The translations under genes were made by a program, and so were the position numbers. This document shows, in pieces, positions 52,128 through 62,764 of a stretch of DNA of 62,764 nucleotides (position 1 is the stretch's first letter; every line of letters begins with the position of its first letter). The notes beneath the pieces are model-generated. The model had not been told where the DNA came from. It worked only from the letters and a program-made list of their open reading frames with translations, and made no database searches. This DNA is from an uncultured Eubacteriales bacterium (lineage in GTDB: Bacteria; Bacillota; Clostridia; Christensenellales; Aristaeellaceae), in contig CACXBB010000023.1 of NCBI GenBank assembly GCA_902765735.1, positions 1 through 62,764 of the forward strand, given 5' to 3'.

Positions 52128-52813
52128 TGAACGACAGACATATCACGCTGGACCCGCGCCTGTCCGTGATCGCCGAATTGGTGGGCGAATGCGAAAGCTA
52201 CGCCGACATCGGCTGCGACCACGGCAGGCTCGGGGCATTTTTACTGCAAACCGGCCGGGTCAGGAGGGCGCAGCTGACGGATGTCTCCGCCGATTCCCTC
52301 CAAAAAGCCCGGCGGCTGATCGGTCTGCTGGGGCTTTCAGACCGGGTGGACTTCCGGGTGGGGGACGGCGCGCGGGCCCTTACGGAACCCCCGGAGGTCG
52401 CGGTGATCGCCGGCATGGGCGGGGCGCTGATCGCCCGGCTCATCCGGGAGGGCCGGGAATATCTCGGCGATTCAAGGCTGGTGTTGCAGCCCAATGTGGC
52501 TGCGTATGAGCTGCGGCGGACGCTCATGGATCATGGCTATCGCATCCATGACGAAAGGATCGCCCCCGACGGGCGGCGCAACTACGTGATCATCGCCGCT
52601 GAGCCCGGCAAGGCGCGCTACACCGACGCCGAGCTGGCGGTGGGGCCGGTGCTCCTTAAAGAGAGGCCCGCGACGCTTGAGCCCTACGCGCGCTTTCAGC
52701 TGAGGGTGGCTCAAAAGGCCCTCGCGGGGGCCCGGGCGGGCGGCGATGCCGAGGAAATCGTGACACATGAAAGGACCTGCTTGCTGTGGAAGGGTGTGCT
52801 GGAATGCCTGTGA
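52127..52813 (+). CDS. trmK: tRNA (adenine22-N1)-methyltransferase TrmK
   Basis: SAM-dependent methyltransferase acting on A22 of tRNA. Motif I is YADIGCDHGRLGAFL (about residues 25-39) and the catalytic region VIAGMGGALIARLI follows; the family ending LLWKGVLECL is present. 228 aa, usual size. Translation is coupled to rpoD through the TGATG overlap, and its 3' end overlaps the next gene by 10 nt. The rpoD-trmK-nif3 order is conserved in Firmicutes. Confidence 0.93.
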
Positions 52814-53565
52814 CCGTCGGACAGATATTCGATCTGCTGAACCGTATCGCGCCTGTTGAGCTGGCGGAGGAATGGGACAACGTGGGCCTGCTCGCGGGCC
52901 GTCCGGACAGCCCCGTGGCGCGGGTGCTGTGCGCCCTCGACCTGAGCCTGCCGGTGATCGAGGAGGCCGGGAAGCTGGGCGCGGAGCTGATCGTGACCCA
53001 TCATCCGATGCTGTTCCGGGGCAGGAAGAACCTGCGGGAGGACGACGCCGAAGGCCGCATGCTGTGCGCGCTGGTGCGGGGGAACCTCTCGATGATCGCC
53101 ATGCACACCAACTACGACAACGCCTGCCCCGGCGTGAACGACGCGCTGGTCGCCGCCCTCGGCCTTCGGGACGTTGAGGCATTGGAGGAGGGCATGCGCG
53201 TGGGTACGACCGACCGGGGCGACCTCGGGACCTTCGCGGACTTCGCCGAGGCCCGGCTGGGCGGCGTGATCCGGCGCTACGGCGCCCCGGACACGCCGGT
53301 CAGGCGCGTGGCGGTGCTCGGCGGGGCGGGGGAGGACTTCATCCCCCGGGCCATGGCCGCCGGCGCGGACGTCTACCTGACCGGCGAAGTAGCCTACCAC
53401 AAGGGCACCGACGCCGCCGAAAACGGCCTGTGCGTGCTGGAGGCCGGCCACGCGGCCACGGAGCGTCCCGGAATTTTAGCATTGTCCGCCGCTTTACAAA
53501 AGGCCGCGGATGATGTACAATATAAGGTACGGGTTTTTAACAGCGAAGTGGGACTGTATTTATAG
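52804..53565 (+). CDS. Nif3-like dinuclear metal centre protein (YqfO family)
   Basis: Member of the Nif3/GTP cyclohydrolase 1 type 2 family, exact function unsettled. Metal ligands are visible: EEWDNVGLLAG, VTHHPMLF, AMHTNYDNA, and near the end VLEAGHAATERPG. 253 aa, the short form without the middle insert of B. subtilis YqfO (about 370 aa). Start ATG 52804 behind GGAAGGG, within the 3' end of trmK. Fourth gene of the dnaG operon. Confidence 0.92.
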   Translation: MPVTVGQIFDLLNRIAPVELAEEWDNVGLLAGRPDSPVARVLCALDLSLPVIEEAGKLGAELIVTHHPMLFRGRKNLREDDAEGRMLCALVRGNLSMIAMHTNYDNACPGVNDALVAALGLRDVEALEEGMRVGTTDRGDLGTFADFAEARLGGVIRRYGAPDTPVRRVAVLGGAGEDFIPRAMAAGADVYLTGEVAYHKGTDAAENGLCVLEAGHAATERPGILALSAALQKAADDVQYKVRVFNSEVGLYL

Positions 53566-53579
53566 AGAGGATGAAGAGA

Positions 53580-54290
53580 ATGCAGCTGGATACCCTTTGG
53601 CAGTTTATGCAGGTGGACATGGAGGCCGACGGCTTTGAGAATAAAATGCGGCAGTCCGCCAACCGCCAGAAGCTCATCAAGCAGCGCGATTTTTTGAAGG
53701 ACCAGCAGGCGAACATGAAGAAGCTGGAAAACGACGTCGCGGTGATGCAGGACCGGCTCGAGGCGGTGCAGGACGAGGCCGTGCGCCTGGAAAAGGTGCT
53801 CGCGAGCCTGTCGGAGGAGCTGAACGCGAACCCGCCGGAGAACGTCGAGGACGCCCAGAAGCAGGCGGAAAACGTTCAGAAGCTGCTGGATACGCTCAGC
53901 CGCTACGAGCAGGAGCTGCAGAAGATGCGCAAGGACGCCGACGTCAAGGACCGCCAGCAGAAGGAGATCCGCGTGCGCGCCGCCAAGACCAAGCAGGAGT
54001 ACGACCAGCTCAAGGTGACCTACGACAAGGAGTTCAAGGAGGACACCGCCAAGCTGCAAAAGATGCGCGCCCGCACCGACGAGGAGGCCAAAAAGATCGA
54101 CCCCGGCCTGCTGAGCAAATACAAGAGCATCAAGCAGCACTGCACGCCGCCCATGGCCAAGCTCGTCAACGGCCAGTGCAGCGGGTGCTTCATGTCGCTG
54201 CCCAGCGCCACGCTGCTGGAGATCCGCAACGGCGAGCGCATCGTGGAGTGCGACAACTGCGGCCGCATACTCTACGACGCGGGCGAATAG
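53580..54290 (+). CDS. Coiled-coil zinc-ribbon protein (CT398/DUF164 type)
   Basis: Cytoplasmic protein of unclear role: a long antiparallel coiled coil (about residues 10-180, heptads rich in Glu, Lys, Gln) ends in a four-cysteine zinc ribbon (CSGCFMSLP..CDNCGRIL, about residues 197-232). 236 aa. Chosen start: ATG 53580, because GAGAGG is 9 nt upstream; the ATG at 53571 directly abuts that RBS. It follows the nif3-like gene closely, a neighbourhood seen in many bacteria, and ends the operon. Confidence 0.88.
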   Translation: MQLDTLWQFMQVDMEADGFENKMRQSANRQKLIKQRDFLKDQQANMKKLENDVAVMQDRLEAVQDEAVRLEKVLASLSEELNANPPENVEDAQKQAENVQKLLDTLSRYEQELQKMRKDADVKDRQQKEIRVRAAKTKQEYDQLKVTYDKEFKEDTAKLQKMRARTDEEAKKIDPGLLSKYKSIKQHCTPPMAKLVNGQCSGCFMSLPSATLLEIRNGERIVECDNCGRILYDAGE

Positions 54291-54338
54291 TGACAAATCA
54301 TGGTTACTTCTCGGGTTCCCCTTTGAAATCGGGGACGG

Positions 54339-54493
54339 CGGCGTGTACGCCGACCCCGCGGGCATTTTTCTGGCGGAAAATCCCATTTTCCAGAAGAAAA
54401 ATGCTTTCCTTGCAGATTTGCCGACCGGAAAACCGCAGGTTTTCAAGGCAAATCTGTGGGGGATGTCTCGAAGGGGGACCTGTCCCCCTTCGA
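54339..54493. repeat. String of four hairpins upstream of rnpB
   Basis: Consecutive inverted repeats: CGGGG..GGCGT/ACGCC..CCCCG (54339-54357); GCATTTTTCTGG / CCAGAAGAAAAATGC around a GGAAAAT/ATTTTCC stem (54362-54404); CAGATTTGCC / GGCAAATCTG with an inner GAAAACC/GGTTTTC stem (54413-54457); and the 26-bp palindrome TCGAAGGGGGAC/GTCCCCCTTCGA (54468-54493). No coding frame is credible in 54291-54527. Confidence 0.65.
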
Positions 54494-54527
54494 CAATTAC
54501 TACGAAGCCTCAGGCTGAGCAGTAATG

Positions 54528-54896
54528 AATCATGTGAGGGCGCCAGACGATCGCAGGCGTTTATCGCCTGAGGAAAGTCCGAGCACCGCAGGGCAGGGTG
54601 CCGGTTAACTGCCGGTGGAGGCGACTTCAAGGAAAGTGCAACAGAGATATACCGCGAATCCCCCTCGGGGGACGCAAGGATGGAAAGGCGAGGCAAGAGC
54701 TCACCCGCGGCCTGGCGACTGGTCCGCGCTGTAAACCCCACCCGGTGCAAGATTGATAGGGAGGCATGGGCGCTTCGGCGCCCGGCGGCGGCCCGTCGCG
54801 CCTCCGGGTAATCGCTTGAGCCTGCTGGCAACCGCAGGCCCAGACAGATGATCGTCCAATACAGAACTCGGCTTACAGACGCCGCTCACATGATTA
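54528..54896 (+). ncRNA. rnpB: RNase P RNA (class A)
   Basis: Catalytic RNA that matures tRNA 5' ends. The 5' conserved region has GAGGAAAGTCCGAGC, the 3' one ACAGAACTCGGCTTACAGA. Helix P1 is formed by AATCATGTGAG (54528-54538) and CTCACATGATT (54885-54895). About 369 nt. It is followed by a terminator. The bacterial A-type layout contrasts with the B-type of Bacillus and fits Clostridia. Confidence 0.95.
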
Positions 54897-54928
54897 TCCC
54901 CCGGAAGCGATGCTTCCGGGGGTGTTTT
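54897..54928 (+). terminator. Terminator of rnpB
   Basis: CCCCCGGAAGC / GCTTCCGGGGG stem followed by TGTTTTG. Confidence 0.8.
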
Positions 54929-54948
54929 GTTGAAAGGGGACGGGAAAA

Positions 54949-55403
54949 GGGAAGAGGGATTAGGGAAGAGGGAACAGGGAACAGGGAACAGGGAACAGGG
55001 GACAGGGAACAGGGGACAGGGGACAGGGAACAGGGAACAGGAATAGCCGCTACCGCGCGGATTATCCGTAGGGACGCCATTCATGGCGTCCGCGAATACC
55101 CCCGTAGGGGTGGCGATGTGCCGCCCGCCCTCATCGCTCGAATGAAGCCACCGCCGTTGTAGGGGCGATGCCCTCATCGTCCTCGGGAAACGGGGGACGA
55201 CCTCTTTCGTCTTGCGCTTCGCGCAATCCACCTTCCCCTGAAGGGGAAGGCATAGGCGCCCCTACGGAAGAGGTCGCCGGTCACGTCGCAGGGACGCCAT
55301 TCATGGCGTCCGCGTGGCTCGTTTCGATTTTTCGGACGCCAATAATGGCGTCCCTACGGATGGTCTTGATCGCGGCAGCAGCCATTCCTGTTCCCTTTTC
55401 CCT
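54949..55403. repeat. Composite repeat island C with the longest heptamer array
   Basis: Left end: 13 heptamers in perfect register (54949-55039), GGGAACA with variants GGGAAGA, GGGATTA and GGGGACA, then GGAATAGCCGCTACCGC. Right end: GCGGCAGCAGCCATTCC, TGTTCCC and TTTTCCC (55389-55402). Inside: GTAGGG palindromes (about 55067, 55100, 55158, 55290, 55335) and a CCTTCCCC/GGGGAAGG module (55231-55250) with the variable stem TTGCGC..GCGCAA. No gene is visible between rnpB and 55437. Confidence 0.85.
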
Positions 55404-55436
55404 CCAAACAGGGATTTGATTCAAATCCCTGTTTGG
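55404..55436 (-). terminator. Perfect palindrome after the DUF218 gene
   Basis: CCAAACAGGGATTTGA, one central base, then its complement: 33 bp touching the TAG stop (55437). Without a T-run it may act as a 3' stabiliser or terminator. Confidence 0.5.
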
Positions 55437-56321
55437 CTAAAACGCCTTCTTCATCTCCTCGATCACCTTATCCGGCAGTTGAAGCACGGAGGTCAACTGC
55501 CGCACGGCGAAGCGGTCGTCGTTCCTATAGTGGTCGGAGGGGGCAATATCATAGCAGTAGTTTTCGACGATCCGGACGGAATAGCCGTCGCCCTGCCGGT
55601 ACAGCGCGGACATGGCATTGTAGATCACCTGTCCCCAGCGCTGATGGTAGGAGGAGGTGACGATGGTGATGGTCTCGATGCCCTGCGCGCGCAGGATCTC
55701 GAAGGTGTTGACGGCGTTCTGCACGGTGGACATGGCCTTCTCGTCGATGAAGATCCGCCCGGCGTCGATGCCCCGCTTCTCCACGAGATAGCGCTTCATC
55801 AGCCCCGCCTCGGTGTGGTTCTGCGGGTTGTTCTTGCCGGTGGGCCCGCCGGAGCACACCAGTATGGCGCTGGGGAAGGACCGCGCCGCGGCCGCGGCGG
55901 CGTCGCAGCGCCCGTCGAGCTCCGGGGTCATCCTGCCGTCCTTCAGCTCAAACCCCAGCACCACGAAGGCGTGCGTCGGGCTGTCCTTCAGGCCGGTCGC
56001 CTCCAGCGCCGTCGCCCGCTCGCCGCCGTCGTACAGGTTGAGCGTGTATTCGCCCTCGGCGTTCAGGTACACCCGGCCCCAGTGGTCCGATATGGCCCGG
56101 GCGACCTCGTAGTCGCCCAGGGACACGTCGCGTATGGCGTCCAGCGCGGCGGCGATGGTCGAGGCGTCGTCGCTGGCAGGCCGCTCGTAGGCGTGCAGCA
56201 GATCGATCAGCAGTTTTCCGAAGTTCGAGGCGTTGCGCGGGTCGATGCGGTAGCCCTCCGCCAGCGCCGCGCCGGTCAGCAGCACGAGCGCCGTCAGAAG
56301 CGCGCAGATTCTCTTCATCAT
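55437..56321 (-). CDS. Exported DUF218 (YdcF/SanA/ElyC-like) protein
   Basis: Envelope-associated protein of the DUF218 family, linked in other bacteria to cell-envelope polymer metabolism. Signal peptide (residues 1-21, ending AALA), an N-terminal helical region, then the DUF218 domain from about residue 117: AFVVLGFELKDG, CSGGPTG, TEAGLMKRYL, DEKAMSTVQNA and VTSSYHQRW. 294 aa. RBS GGGAGG before ATG 56321. Divergent from the ATP synthase operon; the two promoters have overlapping -35 boxes. Confidence 0.85.
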   Translation of the reverse strand: MMKRICALLTALVLLTGAALAEGYRIDPRNASNFGKLLIDLLHAYERPASDDASTIAAALDAIRDVSLGDYEVARAISDHWGRVYLNAEGEYTLNLYDGGERATALEATGLKDSPTHAFVVLGFELKDGRMTPELDGRCDAAAAAARSFPSAILVCSGGPTGKNNPQNHTEAGLMKRYLVEKRGIDAGRIFIDEKAMSTVQNAVNTFEILRAQGIETITIVTSSYHQRWGQVIYNAMSALYRQGDGYSVRIVENYCYDIAPSDHYRNDDRFAVRQLTSVLQLPDKVIEEMKKAF

Positions 56322-56343
56322 GTCCTATCCCTCCCGTGCATGG

Positions 56344-56372
56344 ATTATACCATTTGCGGCGGGAATTGACAA
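56344..56372 (-). promoter_or_regulatory. Promoter of the DUF218 gene
   Basis: On the minus strand: TTGTCA (56372-56367), 17-nt spacer, TATAAT (56349-56344). The -35 overlaps that of the atp operon. Confidence 0.7.
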
Positions 56373-56393
56373 CAGTTGGGAGATTTGTATAAA
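56366..56393 (+). promoter_or_regulatory. Promoter of the ATP synthase operon
   Basis: TTGACA (56366-56371), 16-nt spacer, TATAAA (56388-56393), with TG directly before the -10. Confidence 0.65.
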
Positions 56394-56500
56394 TTTAAGC
56401 GAAGAATTAATACATAACCCCTTGTTAAAAAGCGGGAAATAAGGTAAAGTAAAAGAGATAAATGGGCAGGTGTGCCCGGAAATCCGGGGGAAGCGATTCG

Positions 56501-56950
56501 ATGAAACCTGATTCCGCCGTCAGGCGGGAGACCGCGCGGGTGGCGACGGGCGTTTTCGCGCTGGTGGCCGTGATGCTCGCGGTCTACGCCGTCATCGGCA
56601 AGTTCAGCGTGCCCGCGCTGTTGGGCGGCGTCTACACCGGGCTTTTGACGGTGGTCAACTTCTTCATCATGGGCATGACCGTGCAGGGCATCACCAACCG
56701 GGCTGCCGAGAAGGCGCGCACGGAGCAGGAGATTGTGGAGCTCACGCTGGAGATGAAGAACCGCATGAAGCTCTCCTACAATCTGAGGATGATCGCGCTG
56801 TTCGCCCTTCTGGTGGCGGGCATCGCGGTGTTCAAATTCGACCCCATCGCCACGATACTGCCGATCCTCTTTCCGAGCCTCGTCATACGGGTATTGCAGA
56901 TCATGGAGGCCAAAAGGCCCTCCGTTTCCGAAGGAAGTGACAAGCCTTGA
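56501..56950 (+). CDS. atpI: ATP synthase subunit I (AtpI-like)
   Basis: Small membrane protein thought to help assemble the c-ring or load Mg2+. 149 aa with four predicted TM segments (about residues 14-34, 40-62, 95-112, 117-135) and a charged loop (RAAEKARTEQEIVEL). First gene of the atp operon. Start ATG 56501 behind GGGGGAAG; it overlaps the atpB start. Confidence 0.75.
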   Translation: MKPDSAVRRETARVATGVFALVAVMLAVYAVIGKFSVPALLGGVYTGLLTVVNFFIMGMTVQGITNRAAEKARTEQEIVELTLEMKNRMKLSYNLRMIALFALLVAGIAVFKFDPIATILPILFPSLVIRVLQIMEAKRPSVSEGSDKP

Positions 56951-57690
56951 ATCTCGACGTACACGGTGCAAGAATCATATTTCAAAAGGGCAGCTTTGTG
57001 CTCACCGAGACCGTGGTGAACACCTGGATCATCATGGCGGTGATCGTGGGCCTGTGCCTGTTTCTGACCCACGGCATGCAGGTGCACTGCCGCACGAAGC
57101 GGCAGATCATCGCGGAGTGGATCGTCAAGTCCGTCAACAATATGGTGGGCGAGAACATGGGCGAGCGCTTCCTGCGCGTGGGCTACGCCCCGCTGATCTG
57201 CTCGATCATGGGCCTGTCGGCGCTGTGCAGCCTGTCCTCGATGGTGGGCATGTACGCGCCCACCTCTGACCTGTCCACGCTCTTGGGCTGGTCGCTTATG
57301 GTGTTCGTGCTGATCACGTACAACAAGTTCCGCGTCGGCGGCCCGCTGGGCTACATCAAGGGCTACTTTGACCCCATACCGATACTGTTCCCCTTCAACG
57401 TGATCTCCGAGGTGGCCACGCCCCTTTCGATGGCGTTTCGTCACTTCGGCAACATCGCCTCGGGCTCGGTGATCACCGGCTTAATCTACGCGGCGCTGGC
57501 GGCGGCGTCCCACGCGCTGTTCTCGCTTCTGCCGGGGGCGGTCGGATCGGTGATGGGGCAGATACCGCTTCTGCAGGTCGGCATCCCGGCCATCTTCTCG
57601 ATCTACTTCGACCTGTTCTCTTCCTGCTTACAGGCATTCATCTTCTGCATGCTGACGATGATGTACATCGGCGCGGCGGCGGAGGGTTGA
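56947..57690 (+). CDS. atpB: F-type ATP synthase subunit a
   Basis: Membrane stator subunit forming the ion path next to the c-ring. 247 aa. The conserved helix with the essential arginine is seen in PLSMAFRHFGNIASGSVI (about residues 159-176), and IPAIFSIYFDLFSSCLQAFIF near the end is typical. It starts with a TTG (56947) that overlaps the atpI stop codon; RBS GAAGGAAG. Membrane, Fo sector. Confidence 0.93.
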   Translation: MNLDVHGARIIFQKGSFVLTETVVNTWIIMAVIVGLCLFLTHGMQVHCRTKRQIIAEWIVKSVNNMVGENMGERFLRVGYAPLICSIMGLSALCSLSSMVGMYAPTSDLSTLLGWSLMVFVLITYNKFRVGGPLGYIKGYFDPIPILFPFNVISEVATPLSMAFRHFGNIASGSVITGLIYAALAAASHALFSLLPGAVGSVMGQIPLLQVGIPAIFSIYFDLFSSCLQAFIFCMLTMMYIGAAAEG

Positions 57691-57696
57691 GCATAA

Positions 57697-58002
<306 letters not shown>

Positions 58003-58039
58003 GCCTTCGACCGCTGAAGGATTTTCGGGAGGGTGAAAA

Positions 58040-58546
58040 GTGAACGCGGTTCAAGAATTTATTTCCATTACGCCATGGACGATCATCTTCCAGATTTGCA
58101 ACCTGCTGATACTGTTCACGCTGATCAGGAAGTTCCTGTTCAAGCGCGTGATGGCGGTGCTGGACAAGCGCCAGCAGGAGATCGACGGCATCTACGACGC
58201 GGCCGACAAGGCCAGGGATGACGCCGATCAGATGAAGGAGGAGTACACCCGCAAAATGTCCAACGCCCGCGCGGAGGCGGACATGCTGGTGAAGAACGCC
58301 ATGGACACCGCCCAGCGCCGCGGGGACGCCATCGTGCAGGAGGCCCGGGACGAAGCCACCCACCTCAAGCAGAAGGCGGAGAGCGACATCGAGCAGGAGC
58401 GCCGCAAGGCCTACTCCGAGCTGGTGGGCGAGATCTCCGGCATGGCGGTGGACATCGCCGGCAGGATGGTCGAGCGCGAGATCAACGCCGACGATCACAA
58501 GGAGCTGGTGGACGAGTTCATCAAAAAAGCGGGTGAAGCGTCGTGA
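58040..58546 (+). CDS. atpF: F-type ATP synthase subunit b
   Basis: Peripheral stalk subunit: one N-terminal TM helix (about residues 13-32, IIFQICNLLILFTLIRKFLF) and a long charged coiled coil to the C-terminus. 168 aa. Starts with GTG 58040 behind GGGAGGG. Ends in a 4-nt overlap (GTGA) with atpH. Confidence 0.94.
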   Translation: MNAVQEFISITPWTIIFQICNLLILFTLIRKFLFKRVMAVLDKRQQEIDGIYDAADKARDDADQMKEEYTRKMSNARAEADMLVKNAMDTAQRRGDAIVQEARDEATHLKQKAESDIEQERRKAYSELVGEISGMAVDIAGRMVEREINADDHKELVDEFIKKAGEAS

Positions 58547-59079
58547 CCGGGATTGCGAAGGAGTACGGCGAGGGCCTGTACGAGCTGGCCCGCGATGAAC
58601 GCCTGCTGGATCAGCTGCACGGCGAACTGACCGAGATCGCCGCGCTGCTTACCGATCAGCCGGACTTTGTGCGGCTTCTGTGCTCCCGCGCCATCGAGCG
58701 GGACCGGCGGCTTCAGGTGGTGGACGAGACCTTCCGGGATCGGGTCCACGCCTACGTCGTCAACTACATGAAGCTGCTGGTGGAGAAGGAGCGCTTCGAG
58801 TGCTTCCTGGACAGCGTCAGCTGGTTCCACCGGCGCTATAACGAGGATTTCGGGATTGTCGAGGCCCACGTCACCTCCGCGGTGGCGCTGTCCGACGACG
58901 ATCAGGCGGCCCTGCGGCAGAAGCTCCAGGAGATGTCGAAAAAGCAGGTCAGCCTGATCACCCGCGTGGACCCGGCGCTCATCGGCGGCATCCGCGTGGA
59001 GATGGACGGCAAGCGGTACGACAATACCATACAGAACAAGCTGAGCCGGCTTAAGCAGAGCCTGGTTCAGGGCCTGTAA
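58543..59079 (+). CDS. atpH: F-type ATP synthase subunit delta
   Basis: OSCP-like subunit joining the peripheral stalk to F1. 178 aa, with the N-terminal helical bundle (KEYGEGLYELARDE) and the conserved C-terminal LITRVDPALIGGIRVEMDGKRYDNTI region split over about residues 138-165. GTG start in the GTGA overlap with atpF. Confidence 0.94.
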   Translation: MTGIAKEYGEGLYELARDERLLDQLHGELTEIAALLTDQPDFVRLLCSRAIERDRRLQVVDETFRDRVHAYVVNYMKLLVEKERFECFLDSVSWFHRRYNEDFGIVEAHVTSAVALSDDDQAALRQKLQEMSKKQVSLITRVDPALIGGIRVEMDGKRYDNTIQNKLSRLKQSLVQGL

Positions 59080-59097
59080 GGAAAAGAGGACGAGCAG

Positions 59098-60621
<1,524 letters not shown>

Positions 60622-60625
60622 TCCC

Positions 60626-61474
60626 ATGGCCGGAGCATCCATGAAGGATATCAAGCTGCGCATCCGCAGCGTTGAGAGCACCATGCAGATCACCAAGGCC
60701 ATGCAGCTGGTGGCCGCCTCCAAGCTCCGGGGCGCGCGCATGCGCATGGAGCAGAGCCGTCCCTACATGAAGATCGCCCGCAGGGCCCTGTGGGACATCG
60801 CCCTGCACAACACCGGCGCGCAGAGCGATTACGTGGTGCCCCGGGAGATCAGACACCGCTGCTACATACTGATCGCGGGCGACCGCGGCCTGGCCGGCAG
60901 CTACAACGCCAACATCTTCAAGCGGGTGGAGTGGGACATGCGTGACGCCGACTGCCGCTTCATCCCCATCGGCCGCAAGGCCCGCGAGTACTGCGCCCAC
61001 AGGGGCCTGGATGTGGTCGCCGGGGTGGAGAAGGTGGAGGGCATGTCCATCGACGAATGCGACGCCATGGCGCGGCGCGTGATGGCGGGCTACGATTCCG
61101 GCGAATACGACGAGATCGTGCTGGCCTACACGTCCTTCGTGTCGATACTGACCCAGAGGACCAAGCTAAAGCCCCTCTTGCCGCTGGACACCCGGGACGC
61201 CCCCGAGGAGGAGCGCACCAACCGGCAGATGCTGTGCGAGCCCGGGGCCGACGCGCTGTTGAAGGAGTTCCTGCCCCAGTATCTGGGCGGGCTGATCTAC
61301 GCCGCCGCCTGCGACGCCTTCGCCAGCGAGCAGGCCGCCCGGCGCGTGGCCATGGATTCCGCCACCAAGAACGCCGGCGAGATGATCGAGGATCTAAGCC
61401 TGCGCTACAACCGCGCGCGCCAGAGCTCCATCACCCAGGAGATCACCGAGATCGTCGCGGGCGCGGAGCATTAG
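60626..61474 (+). CDS. atpG: F-type ATP synthase subunit gamma
   Basis: Central stalk subunit that rotates in F1. 282 aa: N-terminal helix (MKDIKLRIRSVESTMQITKA), a Rossmann-like domain with ILIAGDRGLAGSYNANI, and the C-terminal helix with ARQSSITQEITEIVAGAEH. Its TAG stop (61472-61474) is directly followed by a CCTTCCCC repeat module, which separates it from atpD. Confidence 0.96.
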   Translation: MAGASMKDIKLRIRSVESTMQITKAMQLVAASKLRGARMRMEQSRPYMKIARRALWDIALHNTGAQSDYVVPREIRHRCYILIAGDRGLAGSYNANIFKRVEWDMRDADCRFIPIGRKAREYCAHRGLDVVAGVEKVEGMSIDECDAMARRVMAGYDSGEYDEIVLAYTSFVSILTQRTKLKPLLPLDTRDAPEEERTNRQMLCEPGADALLKEFLPQYLGGLIYAAACDAFASEQAARRVAMDSATKNAGEMIEDLSLRYNRARQSSITQEITEIVAGAEH

Positions 61475-61535
61475 CCTTCCCCTTGAGGGGAAGGTGTCAG
61501 CGACCTTAGTCGCTGACGGATGAGGTGGCCCGGAA
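61475..61535. repeat. Two-hairpin repeat module between atpG and atpD
   Basis: CCTTCCCCTTGAGGGGAAGG (61475-61494), then the variable hairpin GTCAGCGAC-CTTA-GTCGCTGAC and CGGATGAGGTGGC. Same family as 3485-3541, 14470 and 23172. It begins at the base after the atpG stop codon. Confidence 0.8.
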
Positions 61536-61573
61536 CCAACGATATCTATCCCGCTATTCCTGAACATTATTAG

Positions 61574-62764
<1,191 letters not shown>

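Noticed and set aside
54949-55039. GGGAACA array as telomere-like or phase-variation repeat of a coding gene
   Set aside because: It is not within any coding frame or between promoter boxes, and the same units occur in inverse orientation at the other end of the island.

Overview
This window is about 62.8 kb of a GC-rich (roughly 60-65 %) chromosome from an anaerobic, Gram-positive, Clostridia-type bacterium, probably a spore former. The evidence is a T-box leader ahead of valS, the dnaG-rpoD-trmK-nif3 operon, a class A RNase P RNA, a SpoIIQ-like M23 protein next to a GerMN lipoprotein, two sporulation-type D,D-carboxypeptidases, LTA-synthase-like and CapA-like surface enzymes, and lipobox lipoproteins. 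There is no phage, insertion sequence, cas gene or tRNA gene that I can see. The assignment to a particular order is inference only.

Layout. 1-3.3 kb: a Na+-translocating decarboxylase (biotin carrier, beta and alpha subunits). 4-8.2 kb: two CapA-type exported metallophosphatases and a TtcA-like PP-loop enzyme. 8.3-13.8 kb: a LacI-type regulator and a sugar ABC importer (binding protein and two permeases, no ATPase) with shared operator-like palindromes. 13.8-20.8 kb (minus strand): a secreted protein, holA, comEC, an MBL-fold hydrolase and a membrane GGDEF protein. 21-27.8 kb: an exported FMN/FAD fumarate-reductase-like flavoprotein, an LTA-synthase-like enzyme, a secreted protein, a hemolysin III family protein and DegV. 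28-33.5 kb (minus): an asparagine-synthetase-like protein and two D,D-carboxypeptidases. 33.7-44.9 kb: a two-component system, GerMN and VWA lipoproteins, a SpoIIQ-like protein, two glycerophosphodiester phosphodiesterases (one on an Ig-like stalk) and a polysaccharide deacetylase. 44.9-49 kb: T-box, a small membrane protein, valS, and an ACT-less aspartokinase. 49.3-54.3 kb: dnaG, rpoD, trmK, a nif3-like gene and a zinc-ribbon gene. 54.5 kb: rnpB. 56.5 kb to the end: the F-type ATP synthase operon, running off the window inside atpD.

How the genes may work together. The Na+-pumping decarboxylase at one end and an ATP synthase at the other whose c subunit carries the Na+-ring motif (Glu33 plus Glu66-Thr-Thr) fit a sodium-based energy economy. 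A large share of the remaining genes build or remodel the cell surface.

The most unusual signal is between the genes. The intergenic regions are packed with short repeats of two linked kinds. (1) Arrays of 7-bp units (GGGAACA, GGAATTA, GAATTGA, GGGAGTA, GAGTGAA) usually occur as inverted pairs of the same heptamer bracketing 20-500 bp. (2) Two-hairpin modules have constant flanks and one constant hairpin, while a neighbouring hairpin has a different stem sequence in nearly every copy but stays self-complementary. Several copies start exactly at, or supply, the stop codon of the upstream gene. I rate this as the best candidate for an undescribed system in the window.
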